Assembly (NCBI GenBank): GCA_003555285.1
Contig: PWGH01000228.1
Span: 1-47,440, forward strand
Source: Thioalkalivibrio sp.
GTDB lineage: Bacteria > Pseudomonadota > Gammaproteobacteria > Ectothiorhodospirales > Ectothiorhodospiraceae
Direction of reading: 5' to 3'
Length of the DNA stretch: 47,440 bases
The notes beneath the pieces are model-generated. The model was not told the DNA's origin, did no database searches, and saw only the letters and a program-made list of their open reading frames with translations. Positions 8,821 through 17,017 of the stretch are shown here, piece after piece. Position 1 is the stretch's first letter. Every line of letters starts with the position of its first letter. A program made the position numbers and the translations under genes.

Positions 8821-9393
8821 TGATCCCGAACGCCGACGTCCACCCGGCGTGCTTCGAGTCGGCCCGTACGCGTGTACACCCTGTGGTCATGGCCGGTACG
8901 TCCCTGCTTGATGCTCGATCGCCCCGGGATTCAGGACGCCTATGGATAACAGTAGACGTATTTTCCGCCCTTTGACAGACCAAGTGGGTGGGTATGGACG
9001 TCGGCGGCCGGGCCCGATGGGGATTGGCTCCGATCCCCATCGGGGCACCCTATCCAGAAAGACGGCCCAGAAAGACGGCGGCGAAAGCCATTGGCGGGGT
9101 GGCGGGAGGCCGTGACTACGTCCCTGTCGGCGTGACCGTCGCGTCCCTGCTGCAGTCGCCCGCCACCCCGACAATGGCTCTCGATGGAGCCGTTCCTGGG
9201 TGCGGATCACACGGGGTCAACCGGGGCGTCACCCGCACCCCGTCGACCTGAGGGGAAAGCCTACCGGAACCCCCGTTCGATGGCTCTAGGAAAAGCTCTT
9301 GAGAACTCTGGCAGGAAGTCTTGGGCCTCCGTCCGACACGATCACCGGAGCCGCGTCGACGCGCTTTTTTCCTGCGGTTTTATTTCTTCGCGC
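8821..9393. other. Gene-poor intergenic region
   Basis: About 570 bases without a supportable gene. The frames are broken and no product looks like a protein. It must hold the promoter of the response regulator on the minus strand. It contains a strong 12-base palindrome (9013-9044), a near-direct repeat CAGAAAGACGGC at about 9055-9080, and an AT-rich patch around 9368-9404. I see no RNA gene that I can support. Confidence 0.5.
9013..9044. repeat. Perfect 12-base inverted repeat with 8-base loop
   Basis: CCCGATGGGGAT is followed after eight bases by its exact complement ATCCCCATCGGG. There is no T-run on either side, so it is not a standard intrinsic terminator. It could be an operator, a site bound by a nucleoid or segregation protein, or a structured RNA stem in the response-regulator leader. 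Confidence 0.6.
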
Positions 9394-9522
9394 TTATTTC
9401 TTCCGGGGTCGCCGCCTTCGGCGCAGGGCCATCGGGTGCTCGACCCGGCGCAGCTTGTCGAGGATATGCCGCAGCGCCTGCCAGGGATGGCGTAACAGCA
9501 TCCGCGGACCGGCATAGCGCAT
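9394..9522 (-). CDS. Possible small basic protein (doubtful)
   Basis: A 42-residue frame starting MRYAGPRMLLRHPWQALRHI and ending in a run of arginines and lysines. The frame stays open upstream to 9684, overlapping the 3' end of cysZ. Codon use is GC-rich at third positions for part of it, and the composition looks more protein-like than most shadow frames, but there is no well-placed ribosome-binding site and I recognise no family. It may be the remnant of a longer gene. Treat as a weak candidate only. Confidence 0.25.
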   Translation of the reverse strand: MRYAGPRMLLRHPWQALRHILDKLRRVEHPMALRRRRRPRKK

Positions 9523-9607
9523 CACCTCGCGCACCAGATCCCGAACAGGCTCTCGATGGTCTGGTGTTCGCGCTGCAACCGGGGCGTTGGGCTGTTTCTG
9601 AGCCTGC

Positions 9608-10414
9608 TCACGGGCCGGACCCGGCCCCCGACGCCGCGTCCGGAGGCCGCCTGATCCTCCCATCCCGGGTGCCGGGATCCACATCCCGCTGCAGATGGCG
9701 CGCCCAGACCTCAGTGGCGCCGATCACGGCGGCGGGCACGATGAACAGGTTCACCACGGGCACCATCGCCAGCACCACCGCGCCGGAACCAAAGGCCAGT
9801 GCGCCCATTCGATGCGCGGCCAGGCTGCGACGCACCTCGGCAAAACGCTGGCCATCATTCGCCAGCGGCACCTCCAGAAACTCCACGGCCAGCACCCAGC
9901 TGCCAAAGATGAACCAGGCCAGGGGCGCGAACAGGTTGAGTCCCGGGATCAGGCTCACGATCAGCACCGGAATCAGCAGCAAGGCGTAATAGCCGAGCTT
10001 GCGCACGGCCGTGGTCAGGCCATGGGCACATTCCCCGGCGAAGGAGCGCGCCGGTTGGCCGGGTGTGCGGCCCATCTGGCGCGCCTTGCGGTAGGCAATC
10101 GGTCCCGCGAAGGGGCTGGCCAGGATGGCCGCCACCCCCACCGCGGTCACCGCGATAAGAAACAGCACCGCCACCGCGAACAGCGGCCACAGCAGCCAAG
10201 CCAGCCAGCCCCAGCTCGCCGGCAGCCATCGCTCCAACTGGGCATCGAAGCCGAAGGCGGCAATGGTCACCAAACCCGCGACCAGCACGACGTTGATTAG
10301 AATTGGCCAGGCCACCAAACCGCGCATCCCCGGCGCGAAGACCTGGGGCAGGCCGCGAAAGGCCGCAAAAAAGGCGTGGAGGAGCCTGATGGGGTGAGCC
10401 GACGACTGTACCAC
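9608..10414 (-). CDS. cysZ: CysZ / EI24-domain membrane protein
   Basis: A 268-residue inner-membrane protein of the CysZ (DUF540/EI24) family; E. coli CysZ (253 residues) imports sulfate for cysteine synthesis. Hydrophobic segments lie at about 33-53 (VAWPILINVVLVAGLVTIAA), 66-95, 143-185 and 205-240. The family pattern SPFAGPIAYRKAR, then the YALLLIPVLIVSLIPGLN region and the AHRMGALAFG stretch, are present. The start is inferred as GTG 10414, because RLLHAFFAAFRGLPQVF just after it is the usual N-terminus and no ATG lies nearby. The annotated frame runs further upstream into rsmD. It lies 55 bases downstream of rsmD and is probably co-transcribed. Confidence 0.85.
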   Translation of the reverse strand: MVQSSAHPIRLLHAFFAAFRGLPQVFAPGMRGLVAWPILINVVLVAGLVTIAAFGFDAQLERWLPASWGWLAWLLWPLFAVAVLFLIAVTAVGVAAILASPFAGPIAYRKARQMGRTPGQPARSFAGECAHGLTTAVRKLGYYALLLIPVLIVSLIPGLNLFAPLAWFIFGSWVLAVEFLEVPLANDGQRFAEVRRSLAAHRMGALAFGSGAVVLAMVPVVNLFIVPAAVIGATEVWARHLQRDVDPGTRDGRIRRPPDAASGAGSGP

Positions 10415-10469
10415 TGGGTCTGCGGTCAACCCGGGACGACCGGGCGCGCGGACGCGGACGCCGGATCCA

Positions 10470-11228
10470 TCATCGCAGGGCCGTCTCAGGGTCGCCCAGC
10501 GGGCTGACCAGCAACAGGCCACGGGCCTGTCCGCCGGTGCGCTCGCGCAGGATCGTCCAGCCCGCCGGCGCGGGCAAGGCGCTCTCCTGTTCCACATAGA
10601 CGCGCGCACCGGGGGCAAGCCACGCGCCGCTGCGCAACCGCTCCAGGACCGGAGCGACCAGACCCTGGCCGAAGGGTGGATCGACGAACACGATGTTGAA
10701 GACACCGGGGTTGAAGACACCGGGGTTGAAGCCGCCGGGCACTGCCTCAGCGGCCTGCGTGGCATCGATGCCTTCCGCCGCCGTACCGATTGCCGGCCAC
10801 GGCATCATCACGGAGAAGATGGCGGCGTTCGCCCGGTGGGGTGCCGGCAGGGCCGGCCCCGCGGCCAACAGGTGCAGCGCATCCCCCTGAAACACCTGCA
10901 CCTGCCGTGCGCCGAGCATCTGGCAATTGGCTTCAAGCTGACGCACTGCCACCGGACTCTGCTCCACCAGCCAGACGGAGCCGGCACCCCGAGAGGCCGC
11001 CTCCAGCCCCAAGGCCCCGGTCCCGGCGAACAGGTCCAGCACCGCCGCCCCGGGCAGGTGGGGTTGCAGCCAATTGAACACGGTTTCGCGCTGGGCATCG
11101 GCGCTCGGTCGCAGCCCGGGGACCGCGGCGACGGGCAGCCACCGCCGACGCCAGGCCCCGCCGATGATGCGCACCCGGGCCGCGCGCGCCGGCGGAGTGC
11201 GCCCCGGGCTACGGCCCTTCGTGTGCAT
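10470..11228 (-). CDS. rsmD: 16S rRNA (guanine-966 N2) methyltransferase
   Basis: RsmD methylates G966 of 16S rRNA in the assembled small subunit, using S-adenosylmethionine. The 252 residues include the N-terminal RIIGGAWRRR and LRPSADAQRETVFNWL, the SAM-binding DLFAGTGALGLEAASRGA and the catalytic VFVDPPFG motif. Between the SAM half and the DPPF motif there is an insertion of roughly 40 residues compared with E. coli RsmD (198 residues), ending in the repeated FNPGV units encoded by a 15-base tandem repeat. The start is ATG 11228 (GTG 11231 is directly before it). It sits next to the M16 pair and ftsY, the conserved order in gammaproteobacteria. Confidence 0.9.
   Translation of the reverse strand: MHTKGRSPGRTPPARAARVRIIGGAWRRRWLPVAAVPGLRPSADAQRETVFNWLQPHLPGAAVLDLFAGTGALGLEAASRGAGSVWLVEQSPVAVRQLEANCQMLGARQVQVFQGDALHLLAAGPALPAPHRANAAIFSVMMPWPAIGTAAEGIDATQAAEAVPGGFNPGVFNPGVFNIVFVDPPFGQGLVAPVLERLRSGAWLAPGARVYVEQESALPAPAGWTILRERTGGQARGLLLVSPLGDPETALR
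10696..10740 (-). repeat. 15-base tandem repeat inside rsmD
   Basis: The unit TTGAAGACACCGGGG (plus-strand reading) occurs twice exactly and a third time with three changes, encoding repeated FNPG(V/G) just before the catalytic DPPF motif. The unit length is a multiple of three, so copy-number change keeps the frame. It looks like a product of replication slippage. Confidence 0.85.
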
Positions 11229-11298
11229 CACTCATTCCGGGCACACGCCGATCGCGCCCATCGTCGTCGCGTCCGCCGCCATCCTGGCGAGGCCGCCG

Positions 11299-12687
11299 CT
11301 AGTCCCGCCCGCCGACGACGACCGTCACCAGGGCTTCGGGATCGATGCGCTGCAGGGCCTTCTGCACCTGCTCCGGGGTCACGGCCTCGATACGCTCATT
11401 GTGCTCGGCGAGAAAATCGAGCGGCAGATCGTAGAATCCGATCATGCCCAGATTGCGCACGATGTCGTTGTTCGAGGCCAGGCGCAACGGGAACCCTCCG
11501 ATGATGTTGGCCTGCGAGGCTTCCATCTCCTCGCCGTCCACGCCCGCACGATGCAACCGCGCCATCTCGTCGCGCAACACCTCGAGGGCCTCGTCGACCT
11601 GATCGATCCCGGTCTGCATGCCGATCAGGAAGGGGCCTTCGGCTGCCATTGGCTGCACCGAGCTGTACACCGAGTAGGCCAGGCCCCGCTGGGTGCGCAC
11701 CTCGCGGAACAAACGGGAGGTGAAGCCACCGCCGCCGAGCGCGTGATTGGCGACGGTCAGCGAGTAGTAGTCTGGATCGTCGCGCCGCAGGGCCGGGACG
11801 CCCATGAAGATGTGCGCCTGCTCGGAGGGAAAGGCGATCCGCTCGGTGACCGCTTCGTCACGCCGCGGCACCGGCGCGAGCGCGGGCGCCCGCTCGCCCT
11901 CGGGCAGCGCCGCCGCGATGCGCTCGGCCAAGGCCTCGGCCGCCTCGCGCGAGAGGTCTCCGGTCAGCGCCAGCACCGCATTGCCGGCGGTGTAGTACTG
12001 GTCAAAGAAGGCCTGCACCTCGTCGCGGGTCAGGGTCGGGACCGTGGTCTCGTCGCCACTGGGCGCATTCCCGTAGGGGTGATCGCCATACATCAACTGG
12101 TAGAAGCGACGGCTGGCCACCGAACCGGGCTCCTGGCGCTCCCGCTGCAGGGCCTGCGCCATCTGCCGGCGCTCCCGGGCCAGATCGTCCTCCGGGAAGG
12201 CCGGTGCCGCGAGCAGGTCGATCAGAACCTCGGTGGCCTCGGCCATCCAGTCGGGCTCGGTCAGCGTGCGCAGGCTGACGATGGCCATGTCCCGGGCCGA
12301 GGTGGTGCTGAACTGGGCTCCGACCGATTCAAAGCGCTCGGCCACGGCCGAGGCATCCATGCCGGCGGGTCCGTGGGCCAGCGCTCGGTTGGTCAAGCGG
12401 GCCAGGCCGTTGCGCTCACCGTCGCGGGCCGCACCGGCATCGAAGCTCAACTGGATATCCAGCATCGGCAGCGTCGGCGCCGGTGCGTACAGCACGCGCA
12501 GGCCCTGCTCGGTCGACCATTCCTCGATCTCCACCGCCTGCCCGACGCCACTCAGGCCAAAGGCCGCAAGACCGACCGCCAGCACCCATCCGCGTCCCCA
12601 TGCCGACATCCGGCCGGTGACCGCCCCCGGGGCGTCGAACACCTGCGCACCGAGCATCTGCGCGCCAAATCCTTTAAGGGCCCTCAT
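11299..12687 (-). CDS. M16-family peptidase, non-catalytic partner subunit
   Basis: The second gene of an M16B pair; such pairs form heterodimers in which only one member holds the zinc site. In these 462 residues the place of the HxxEH zinc motif reads GLARLTNRALAHG, so the motif is absent. The C-terminal half has the substrate-binding Arg/Tyr pair in TSRLFREVRTQRGLAYSVY, expected of the partner subunit. A signal sequence (about 28-50, WVLAVGLAAFGLSG) sits behind an unusual 26-residue N-terminal extension. The start ATG 12687 overlaps the stop of the upstream gene (ATGA) and has an excellent GGAGGTG site 4 bases before it, so I kept it in spite of the extension; ATG 12609 is the alternative. 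Probably periplasmic. Confidence 0.88.
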   Translation of the reverse strand: MRALKGFGAQMLGAQVFDAPGAVTGRMSAWGRGWVLAVGLAAFGLSGVGQAVEIEEWSTEQGLRVLYAPAPTLPMLDIQLSFDAGAARDGERNGLARLTNRALAHGPAGMDASAVAERFESVGAQFSTTSARDMAIVSLRTLTEPDWMAEATEVLIDLLAAPAFPEDDLARERRQMAQALQRERQEPGSVASRRFYQLMYGDHPYGNAPSGDETTVPTLTRDEVQAFFDQYYTAGNAVLALTGDLSREAAEALAERIAAALPEGERAPALAPVPRRDEAVTERIAFPSEQAHIFMGVPALRRDDPDYYSLTVANHALGGGGFTSRLFREVRTQRGLAYSVYSSVQPMAAEGPFLIGMQTGIDQVDEALEVLRDEMARLHRAGVDGEEMEASQANIIGGFPLRLASNNDIVRNLGMIGFYDLPLDFLAEHNERIEAVTPEQVQKALQRIDPEALVTVVVGGRD

Positions 12688-14027
12688 GCATCACCTCCCA
12701 TCGACAGCGGATCCAGCACGCCCACCGTGCGCCGTTCAGGTACCAGGTACTCGCGCGCGACCCGCTGCACGTCTTCGGCCGTCACGGCCCGGATTTGCTC
12801 GACATAGTCGTCGGCCACCTGCCAGCCGAGGCCGATGCTCTGCAGCAGACCGAGCTCCATCGCCTGCGACTGGATCGAGTCGCGCCGGAAGATCTCCGAG
12901 GCGATCACCCGGGCCTGGACCCGCTGCAATTCGGTCGCATCGATCGGAGCGGCCTTCAGCTGCTCGATCTCCTCGAGCAGCGCCGTCTCCAGGCGGTCCA
13001 TCCCGGTCCCGGCGGTCGGCGTGGCACCGACGGTGAACAAGGTGTCCATGCGGCTGAACGGGCTGTAGTAGGCGGAACTGCTGGTCGCGACCTCGTCCTC
13101 GCGCACCAGGCGGCGGGCGAAGCGCGAGGCATCCCCGGAACTGAGCACGCCCTGAGCGACGATCAGCGCGTAGGCGTCGGTGGGATCCTCGAGGCTGGTC
13201 AGCGCCGGCGTCTTCCAGCCCATCATCAGGTAGGGCAGTTCGGCGGGCACCTGCAGGGTGATGCGGCGCTCGCCGCGTTGCGGGGTCTCGGCGCGGGGCT
13301 TGCGCTCCGGCAGCGCCCGCGCGGGAATCGGGCCGAAGTGCTTCTCGGCGGCCGCGATCACCGCATCGGCATCGACGTCGCCGACCACCACCACCGTGGC
13401 GTTGTTCGGCGCATACCAGGCCTCGTACCACGCCTGCAGATCGTCGACGGTATAGGCCTCGATGTCGGTCATCCAGCCCAGGATCGGATGCCCGTAGGGT
13501 TGATTGAAGAACGCCGTTGCCATGAACTGCTCGCGCAGCAAAGAATTGGGCTGATCCTCGGGGCGCAGACGCCGTTCCTCGATCACCACCCGCCGCTCCG
13601 GCAGGAATTCGGCCTCGGTGAGTTTCAGCCCGTGCATGCGCTCGGCCTCCATCGCCATCATCGTTTCCCAGTGCTCGCGCCCCAGGATCTGGTAATAGCC
13701 GGTGTAGTCGCGCCCGGTGAAGGCATTCTCCCGCCCGCCGAGGCTCGCGACGATGCGCGAGAACTCCCCCGGGGGAAAGGCCGCGCTGCCCTTGAACATC
13801 ATGTGTTCGAGCATGTGCGAGACCCCGCTGATGCCGCTGTGCTCGTCCATCGAGCCGACCCGGTACCAGACTTGGTGGGTCACCACCGGCGCCCGCCGAT
13901 CCGTCTGGACCAGCACCGTGAGGCCATTCTCCAGCCGGTGCTCCACCACCCCGGCCGCCACGGCGACCGAGGCGCCGAGCAGCAGCACACAGCCGGCCAT
14001 TAACCCTGAAAGTACCCGTCTCATCAT
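12684..14027 (-). CDS. M16-family zinc metallopeptidase, catalytic subunit
   Basis: The catalytic member of the pair, 447 residues. The inverted zinc motif is H71-M-L-E74-H75, and the third ligand is expected in RRVVIEERR. ENAFTGRDYTGYYQIL is the usual strand near the active site. An N-terminal signal (MMRRVLSGLMAGCVLLLGAS) predicts export, so the substrates are periplasmic or membrane peptides. The start was placed at ATG 14027, at the head of the signal peptide and behind a GAGGG site; a frame to 14048 adds seven residues. The gene is divergent from ftsY with 52 bases between the starts, so the two promoters must share this short gap. Confidence 0.9.
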   Translation of the reverse strand: MMRRVLSGLMAGCVLLLGASVAVAAGVVEHRLENGLTVLVQTDRRAPVVTHQVWYRVGSMDEHSGISGVSHMLEHMMFKGSAAFPPGEFSRIVASLGGRENAFTGRDYTGYYQILGREHWETMMAMEAERMHGLKLTEAEFLPERRVVIEERRLRPEDQPNSLLREQFMATAFFNQPYGHPILGWMTDIEAYTVDDLQAWYEAWYAPNNATVVVVGDVDADAVIAAAEKHFGPIPARALPERKPRAETPQRGERRITLQVPAELPYLMMGWKTPALTSLEDPTDAYALIVAQGVLSSGDASRFARRLVREDEVATSSSAYYSPFSRMDTLFTVGATPTAGTGMDRLETALLEEIEQLKAAPIDATELQRVQARVIASEIFRRDSIQSQAMELGLLQSIGLGWQVADDYVEQIRAVTAEDVQRVAREYLVPERRTVGVLDPLSMGGDA

Positions 14028-14079
14028 TCCCAACCCTCGTGATAGCATTGCCGGACCCTATCCCTTGACCACAGACACC

Positions 14080-15060
14080 ATGTTCGGTTTCCGAAAAAAA
14101 GAAACACCGCCCGATGCGCCGGCCCGTGCCGGTCTGTTCCAGCGCCTGCGCAGTGGCCTGGAGAAGACCGGTCGGATCCTCACGACCGACATCGGGGAGT
14201 TGCTGCAACGCCGGATCGACGAGAGCCTGTTCGAGGAGCTCGAGGAGCGCCTGCTGCTCTCCGACGTGGGCGTGGAGGCCACGCAACGCATCATGGACCA
14301 GATCACCCGCGCCGTGAAGCGCGGCGAACTGGGCAATGCCGAGGCGCTGCTGCAGGCGCTGGAAGCGGCGATGATCGCGGTGCTGCAACCGGTAGAACAG
14401 CCGCTGGCGATCGAACCGACGCCGGGCAAGCCGTTCTCGATCCTGGTGGTCGGCGTGAATGGTGCCGGCAAGACCACCACCATCGGCAAGCTGGTCCATC
14501 ACCTGCGCAACGAAGACTACTCGGTGCTGCTCGCCGCCGGCGACACCTTCCGGGCCGCGGCGGTGGAACAGCTGCAGACGTGGGGCGAGCGCAACCGGGT
14601 TCCGGTGATCGCCCAGGGCACCGGCGCGGATTCCGCCTCGGTGGTCTTCGATGCGCTGCAGGCGGCGCAGTCGCGCCGGATCGAGGTGATGATCGCCGAT
14701 ACCGCCGGGCGCCTGCATACCCAAAGCAACCTGATGGAGGAGATCCGCAAGGTCAAACGGGGGATGGGCCGACTGGATCCCGACGCCCCCAGCGAAGTGC
14801 TGCTGGTCATCGACGGCGGCACCGGCCAGAACGCGATCAACCAGGTTCGGCAATTTCACGAGGCCCTCGGCGTCACCGGCCTGGTGGTCACCAAGCTCGA
14901 TGGCACGGCCCGCGGCGGCGTGCTGTTCGCGCTGGCCGAGCAGTTCGGCATCCCGGTGCGCTTTGTCGGCGTCGGCGAAAAGGCCGAGGATCTGCAGCCC
15001 TTCGAGGCACAGGCCTTCGTACGCGCCCTGTTGAACCGCGCCCCGGACGGAGCGGCCTGA
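14080..15060 (+). CDS. ftsY: Signal recognition particle receptor FtsY
   Basis: FtsY is the membrane-bound GTPase that receives SRP-ribosome complexes for cotranslational membrane insertion. The 326 residues contain the NG domain only, with a short basic N-terminus (MFGFRKKETP) in place of the long acidic A domain of the E. coli protein (497 residues). GVNGAGKTTTIGK is G1, DTFRAAAVEQL is the insertion-box motif, DTAGRLHTQSNLMEE is G3 and TKLDGTARGG is G4. The gene begins the ftsY-ftsE-ftsX-rpoH order found in many gammaproteobacteria. A TTGACC hexamer 15 bases before the start is too close to be its own -35, so the transcription start probably lies within or near the divergent M16 gene. Confidence 0.95.
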   Translation: MFGFRKKETPPDAPARAGLFQRLRSGLEKTGRILTTDIGELLQRRIDESLFEELEERLLLSDVGVEATQRIMDQITRAVKRGELGNAEALLQALEAAMIAVLQPVEQPLAIEPTPGKPFSILVVGVNGAGKTTTIGKLVHHLRNEDYSVLLAAGDTFRAAAVEQLQTWGERNRVPVIAQGTGADSASVVFDALQAAQSRRIEVMIADTAGRLHTQSNLMEEIRKVKRGMGRLDPDAPSEVLLVIDGGTGQNAINQVRQFHEALGVTGLVVTKLDGTARGGVLFALAEQFGIPVRFVGVGEKAEDLQPFEAQAFVRALLNRAPDGAA

Positions 15061-15154
15061 AACCGCGTGGCCGGACCTGCCGAAATGCCGACCAACACGC
15101 CAGCCTGCCTCGCAACGATCGCGATGAAGGCCCGCGTCCGATGAATCCGACTCC

Positions 15155-15838
15155 ATGATCCAGCTGCAGCGCGTCACCAAGCACTTCGACGGCAGCACCG
15201 CGGCGCTGCACAACATCAACCTACGCGTGGACACCGGGGCCCTGGCCTTCGTGACCGGACCCTCCGGCGCGGGCAAGAGCACGTTGTTGCGCCTGATCGC
15301 GCGCCTGGAACGCCCGACCCGGGGCCGCATCATGGTCAACGGCCAGGACCTGGAGACCCTGCCCCGGCGTCGGGTGCCGCAGTTTCGCCGCAGCATCGGC
15401 CTGGTCTTTCAGGATCACCGCCTGCTGTTCGATCGTTCGGTACAGGCCAACGTCGCGCTACCGCTGGAAATTCTCGGCTATCGTCGTGGCGAGGCCCGCA
15501 AGCGGGTGCGCGCGGCGCTGGACAAGGTCGGCCTGCTGAACAAGGAAAACGCGGCCCCGCAGACCCTCTCCGCCGGGGAACAGCAGCGCGTGGGCATCGC
15601 CCGGGCCATCGTGCACCGGCCGGCTCTGCTGCTGGCCGACGAACCCACCGGCAATCTTGATCCGGCCTTGTCCCGGGAGATCATGAACCTGTTCCTGGAC
15701 TTCAATCGCGTCGGCGTGACGGCCCTGGTGGCGAGCCACAACCTGGAACTGATCTCGAGCCTGGGCAAGCCGATGCTGCATCTGGAGAACGGCCAGCTGG
15801 AGGCGCGTCATGGTCCCCGCAGCGAAGGCCGCGCATGA
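15155..15838 (+). CDS. ftsE: Cell-division ATP-binding protein FtsE
   Basis: The ATPase of the FtsEX complex, which activates peptidoglycan amidases (via EnvC) at the septum. The 227 residues have Walker A GPSGAGKST at 35-43, Q-loop VFQDHRLL, the ABC signature LSAGEQQRVGIARA, Walker B ALLLADEPTGNLDP and the switch histidine in VASHN. The stop overlaps the start of ftsX by four bases (ATGA), so stoichiometric coupling is likely. Confidence 0.95.
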   Translation: MIQLQRVTKHFDGSTAALHNINLRVDTGALAFVTGPSGAGKSTLLRLIARLERPTRGRIMVNGQDLETLPRRRVPQFRRSIGLVFQDHRLLFDRSVQANVALPLEILGYRRGEARKRVRAALDKVGLLNKENAAPQTLSAGEQQRVGIARAIVHRPALLLADEPTGNLDPALSREIMNLFLDFNRVGVTALVASHNLELISSLGKPMLHLENGQLEARHGPRSEGRA

Positions 15839-16824
15839 AGGCCTTCCACAACAAGAGCCCTCTGCACAAGGCCTCTCCTGGCCAGGGCCAGGGCCATGGC
15901 ATGCGTGGCAACGGCGAACGCGCCGGGCACGTGCAGGCCTGGGCCTACAACCACGCCGATGCCGCGCGCCGCAGCGTTGGACGCCGCCTTCAGGCCCCCG
16001 GCCATACCCTGATCATGATCACCGTACTCGGCTTCATTCTGGCGCTGCCGGCGTACCTGTGGCTGCTGCTGGACCACGCCCAGCACCTCGCCGGCGGGAT
16101 CGACCACGAACCGCGCATCGCGCTCTACCTCGATGACCTCACCGCGGACGAACAAGCGGCGGCGGCCGATCGGATCGGCGCGTTGCCGAACGTGGCTGCC
16201 ATCACCCACATCAGTGCGGATCAGGCCCTGGCCACCTACCGGGCCGCGCTGCCCGACCCGGGCCTGCTGGACTGGCTGGACAGCAACCCGCTCCCGGCGA
16301 TCATCGAGGTGCTGCCCCTGACCTCGACCCCGGAGGCGGTACACGCGCTGGAGCGGGTCCTCGCCACCACGGTTCCCCAGGCCACCATCGTCAGCGACCA
16401 TGAATGGATCCGGCAACTCCAGGCCCTGCACGGTGCCGGCCTGCGTATCCTGCTGGTCATCACCGGTCTGCTGGGCCTCGGCGTCGCCCTGATCCTGATG
16501 GCCGCGTCGGCCTCGGAACTGCGCGAACGGCGCGAGGAGATCGCAATTTCGCGAATCACCGGAGCGACCGACCGTTTCCTGCGCCGCCCGTCGCTGTACG
16601 GGGGCGTGGTGATTGGCCTCGGCGGAGGCGTCTTCGCCTATCTGCTGCTTTGGGTCGGCGTGCTGCTGGCCCGGGAGCCGGTCGAGGCAGCCGCAGCCGC
16701 CTTTGGCCTGCCGATGCCCATGCCGGGTCCTGCGGCACCACTCGGCCTCGCCTTGATCGCTGGCGGCCTGATCCTCGGCTGGATCGGCGCCCGCCTCGGC
16801 AGCATGATCGCCCTGCGCGATTGA
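15835..16824 (+). CDS. ftsX: Cell-division permease-like protein FtsX
   Basis: The membrane half of FtsEX, 329 residues. A cytoplasmic N-terminal tail of about 55 residues, rich in Gly, His and basic residues, precedes TM1 (MITVLGFILALPAYLWLLL). A periplasmic domain (about 80-195, ending VSDHEWIRQL) follows, then three more membrane segments (LLVITGLLGLGVALILM, VVIGLGGGVFAYLLLWVGV and LGLALIAGGLILGWIGA). The motif RREEIAISRITGAT is the cytoplasmic coupling loop typical of FtsX/MacB-type permeases. Length and topology are normal for the family (E. coli 352). It overlaps ftsE. Confidence 0.93.
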   Translation: MKAFHNKSPLHKASPGQGQGHGMRGNGERAGHVQAWAYNHADAARRSVGRRLQAPGHTLIMITVLGFILALPAYLWLLLDHAQHLAGGIDHEPRIALYLDDLTADEQAAAADRIGALPNVAAITHISADQALATYRAALPDPGLLDWLDSNPLPAIIEVLPLTSTPEAVHALERVLATTVPQATIVSDHEWIRQLQALHGAGLRILLVITGLLGLGVALILMAASASELRERREEIAISRITGATDRFLRRPSLYGGVVIGLGGGVFAYLLLWVGVLLAREPVEAAAAAFGLPMPMPGPAAPLGLALIAGGLILGWIGARLGSMIALRD

Positions 16825-16982
16825 CACCCCCCAGACCCCGACCCACCCGGAACCCGGACCCGGCCGGACCCGGAAACGTCTGAGGCATGCACCGGCGGCT
16901 GGACATTGCACCGATACCGGGAACAGCAACCCGGGGATGCAGTGAACCCGTGAGGAATCTGGCGCTCTAATTCGCGAACTTC

Positions 16983-16988
16983 TAATAT
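16983..16988 (+). promoter_or_regulatory. Possible -10 hexamer of rpoH
   Basis: TAATAT lies 35 bases before the rpoH start in an otherwise GC-rich gap, in the right place for a -10 box. The matching -35 position reads TGGCGC, a poor hexamer. A GAACTT lies directly before it, but the downstream spacing does not complete a sigma-E type promoter. Confidence 0.3.
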
Positions 16989-17017
16989 GGTGGCATTCTT
17001 TTGGGGAGAATCCTGTG

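Noticed and set aside
8972..8998. TTGACA followed by TATGGA, as a promoter on the + strand
   Set aside because: The spacer is only 15 bases and no + strand gene follows.
11074..12807. A 577-codon open frame opposite rsmD and the M16 partner gene
   Set aside because: The opposite strand holds clear genes with motifs and ribosome-binding sites; this frame has neither.
14065..14070. TTGACC as the -35 box of ftsY
   Set aside because: It lies only about 15 bases before the start codon, leaving no room for a -10 box and leader.
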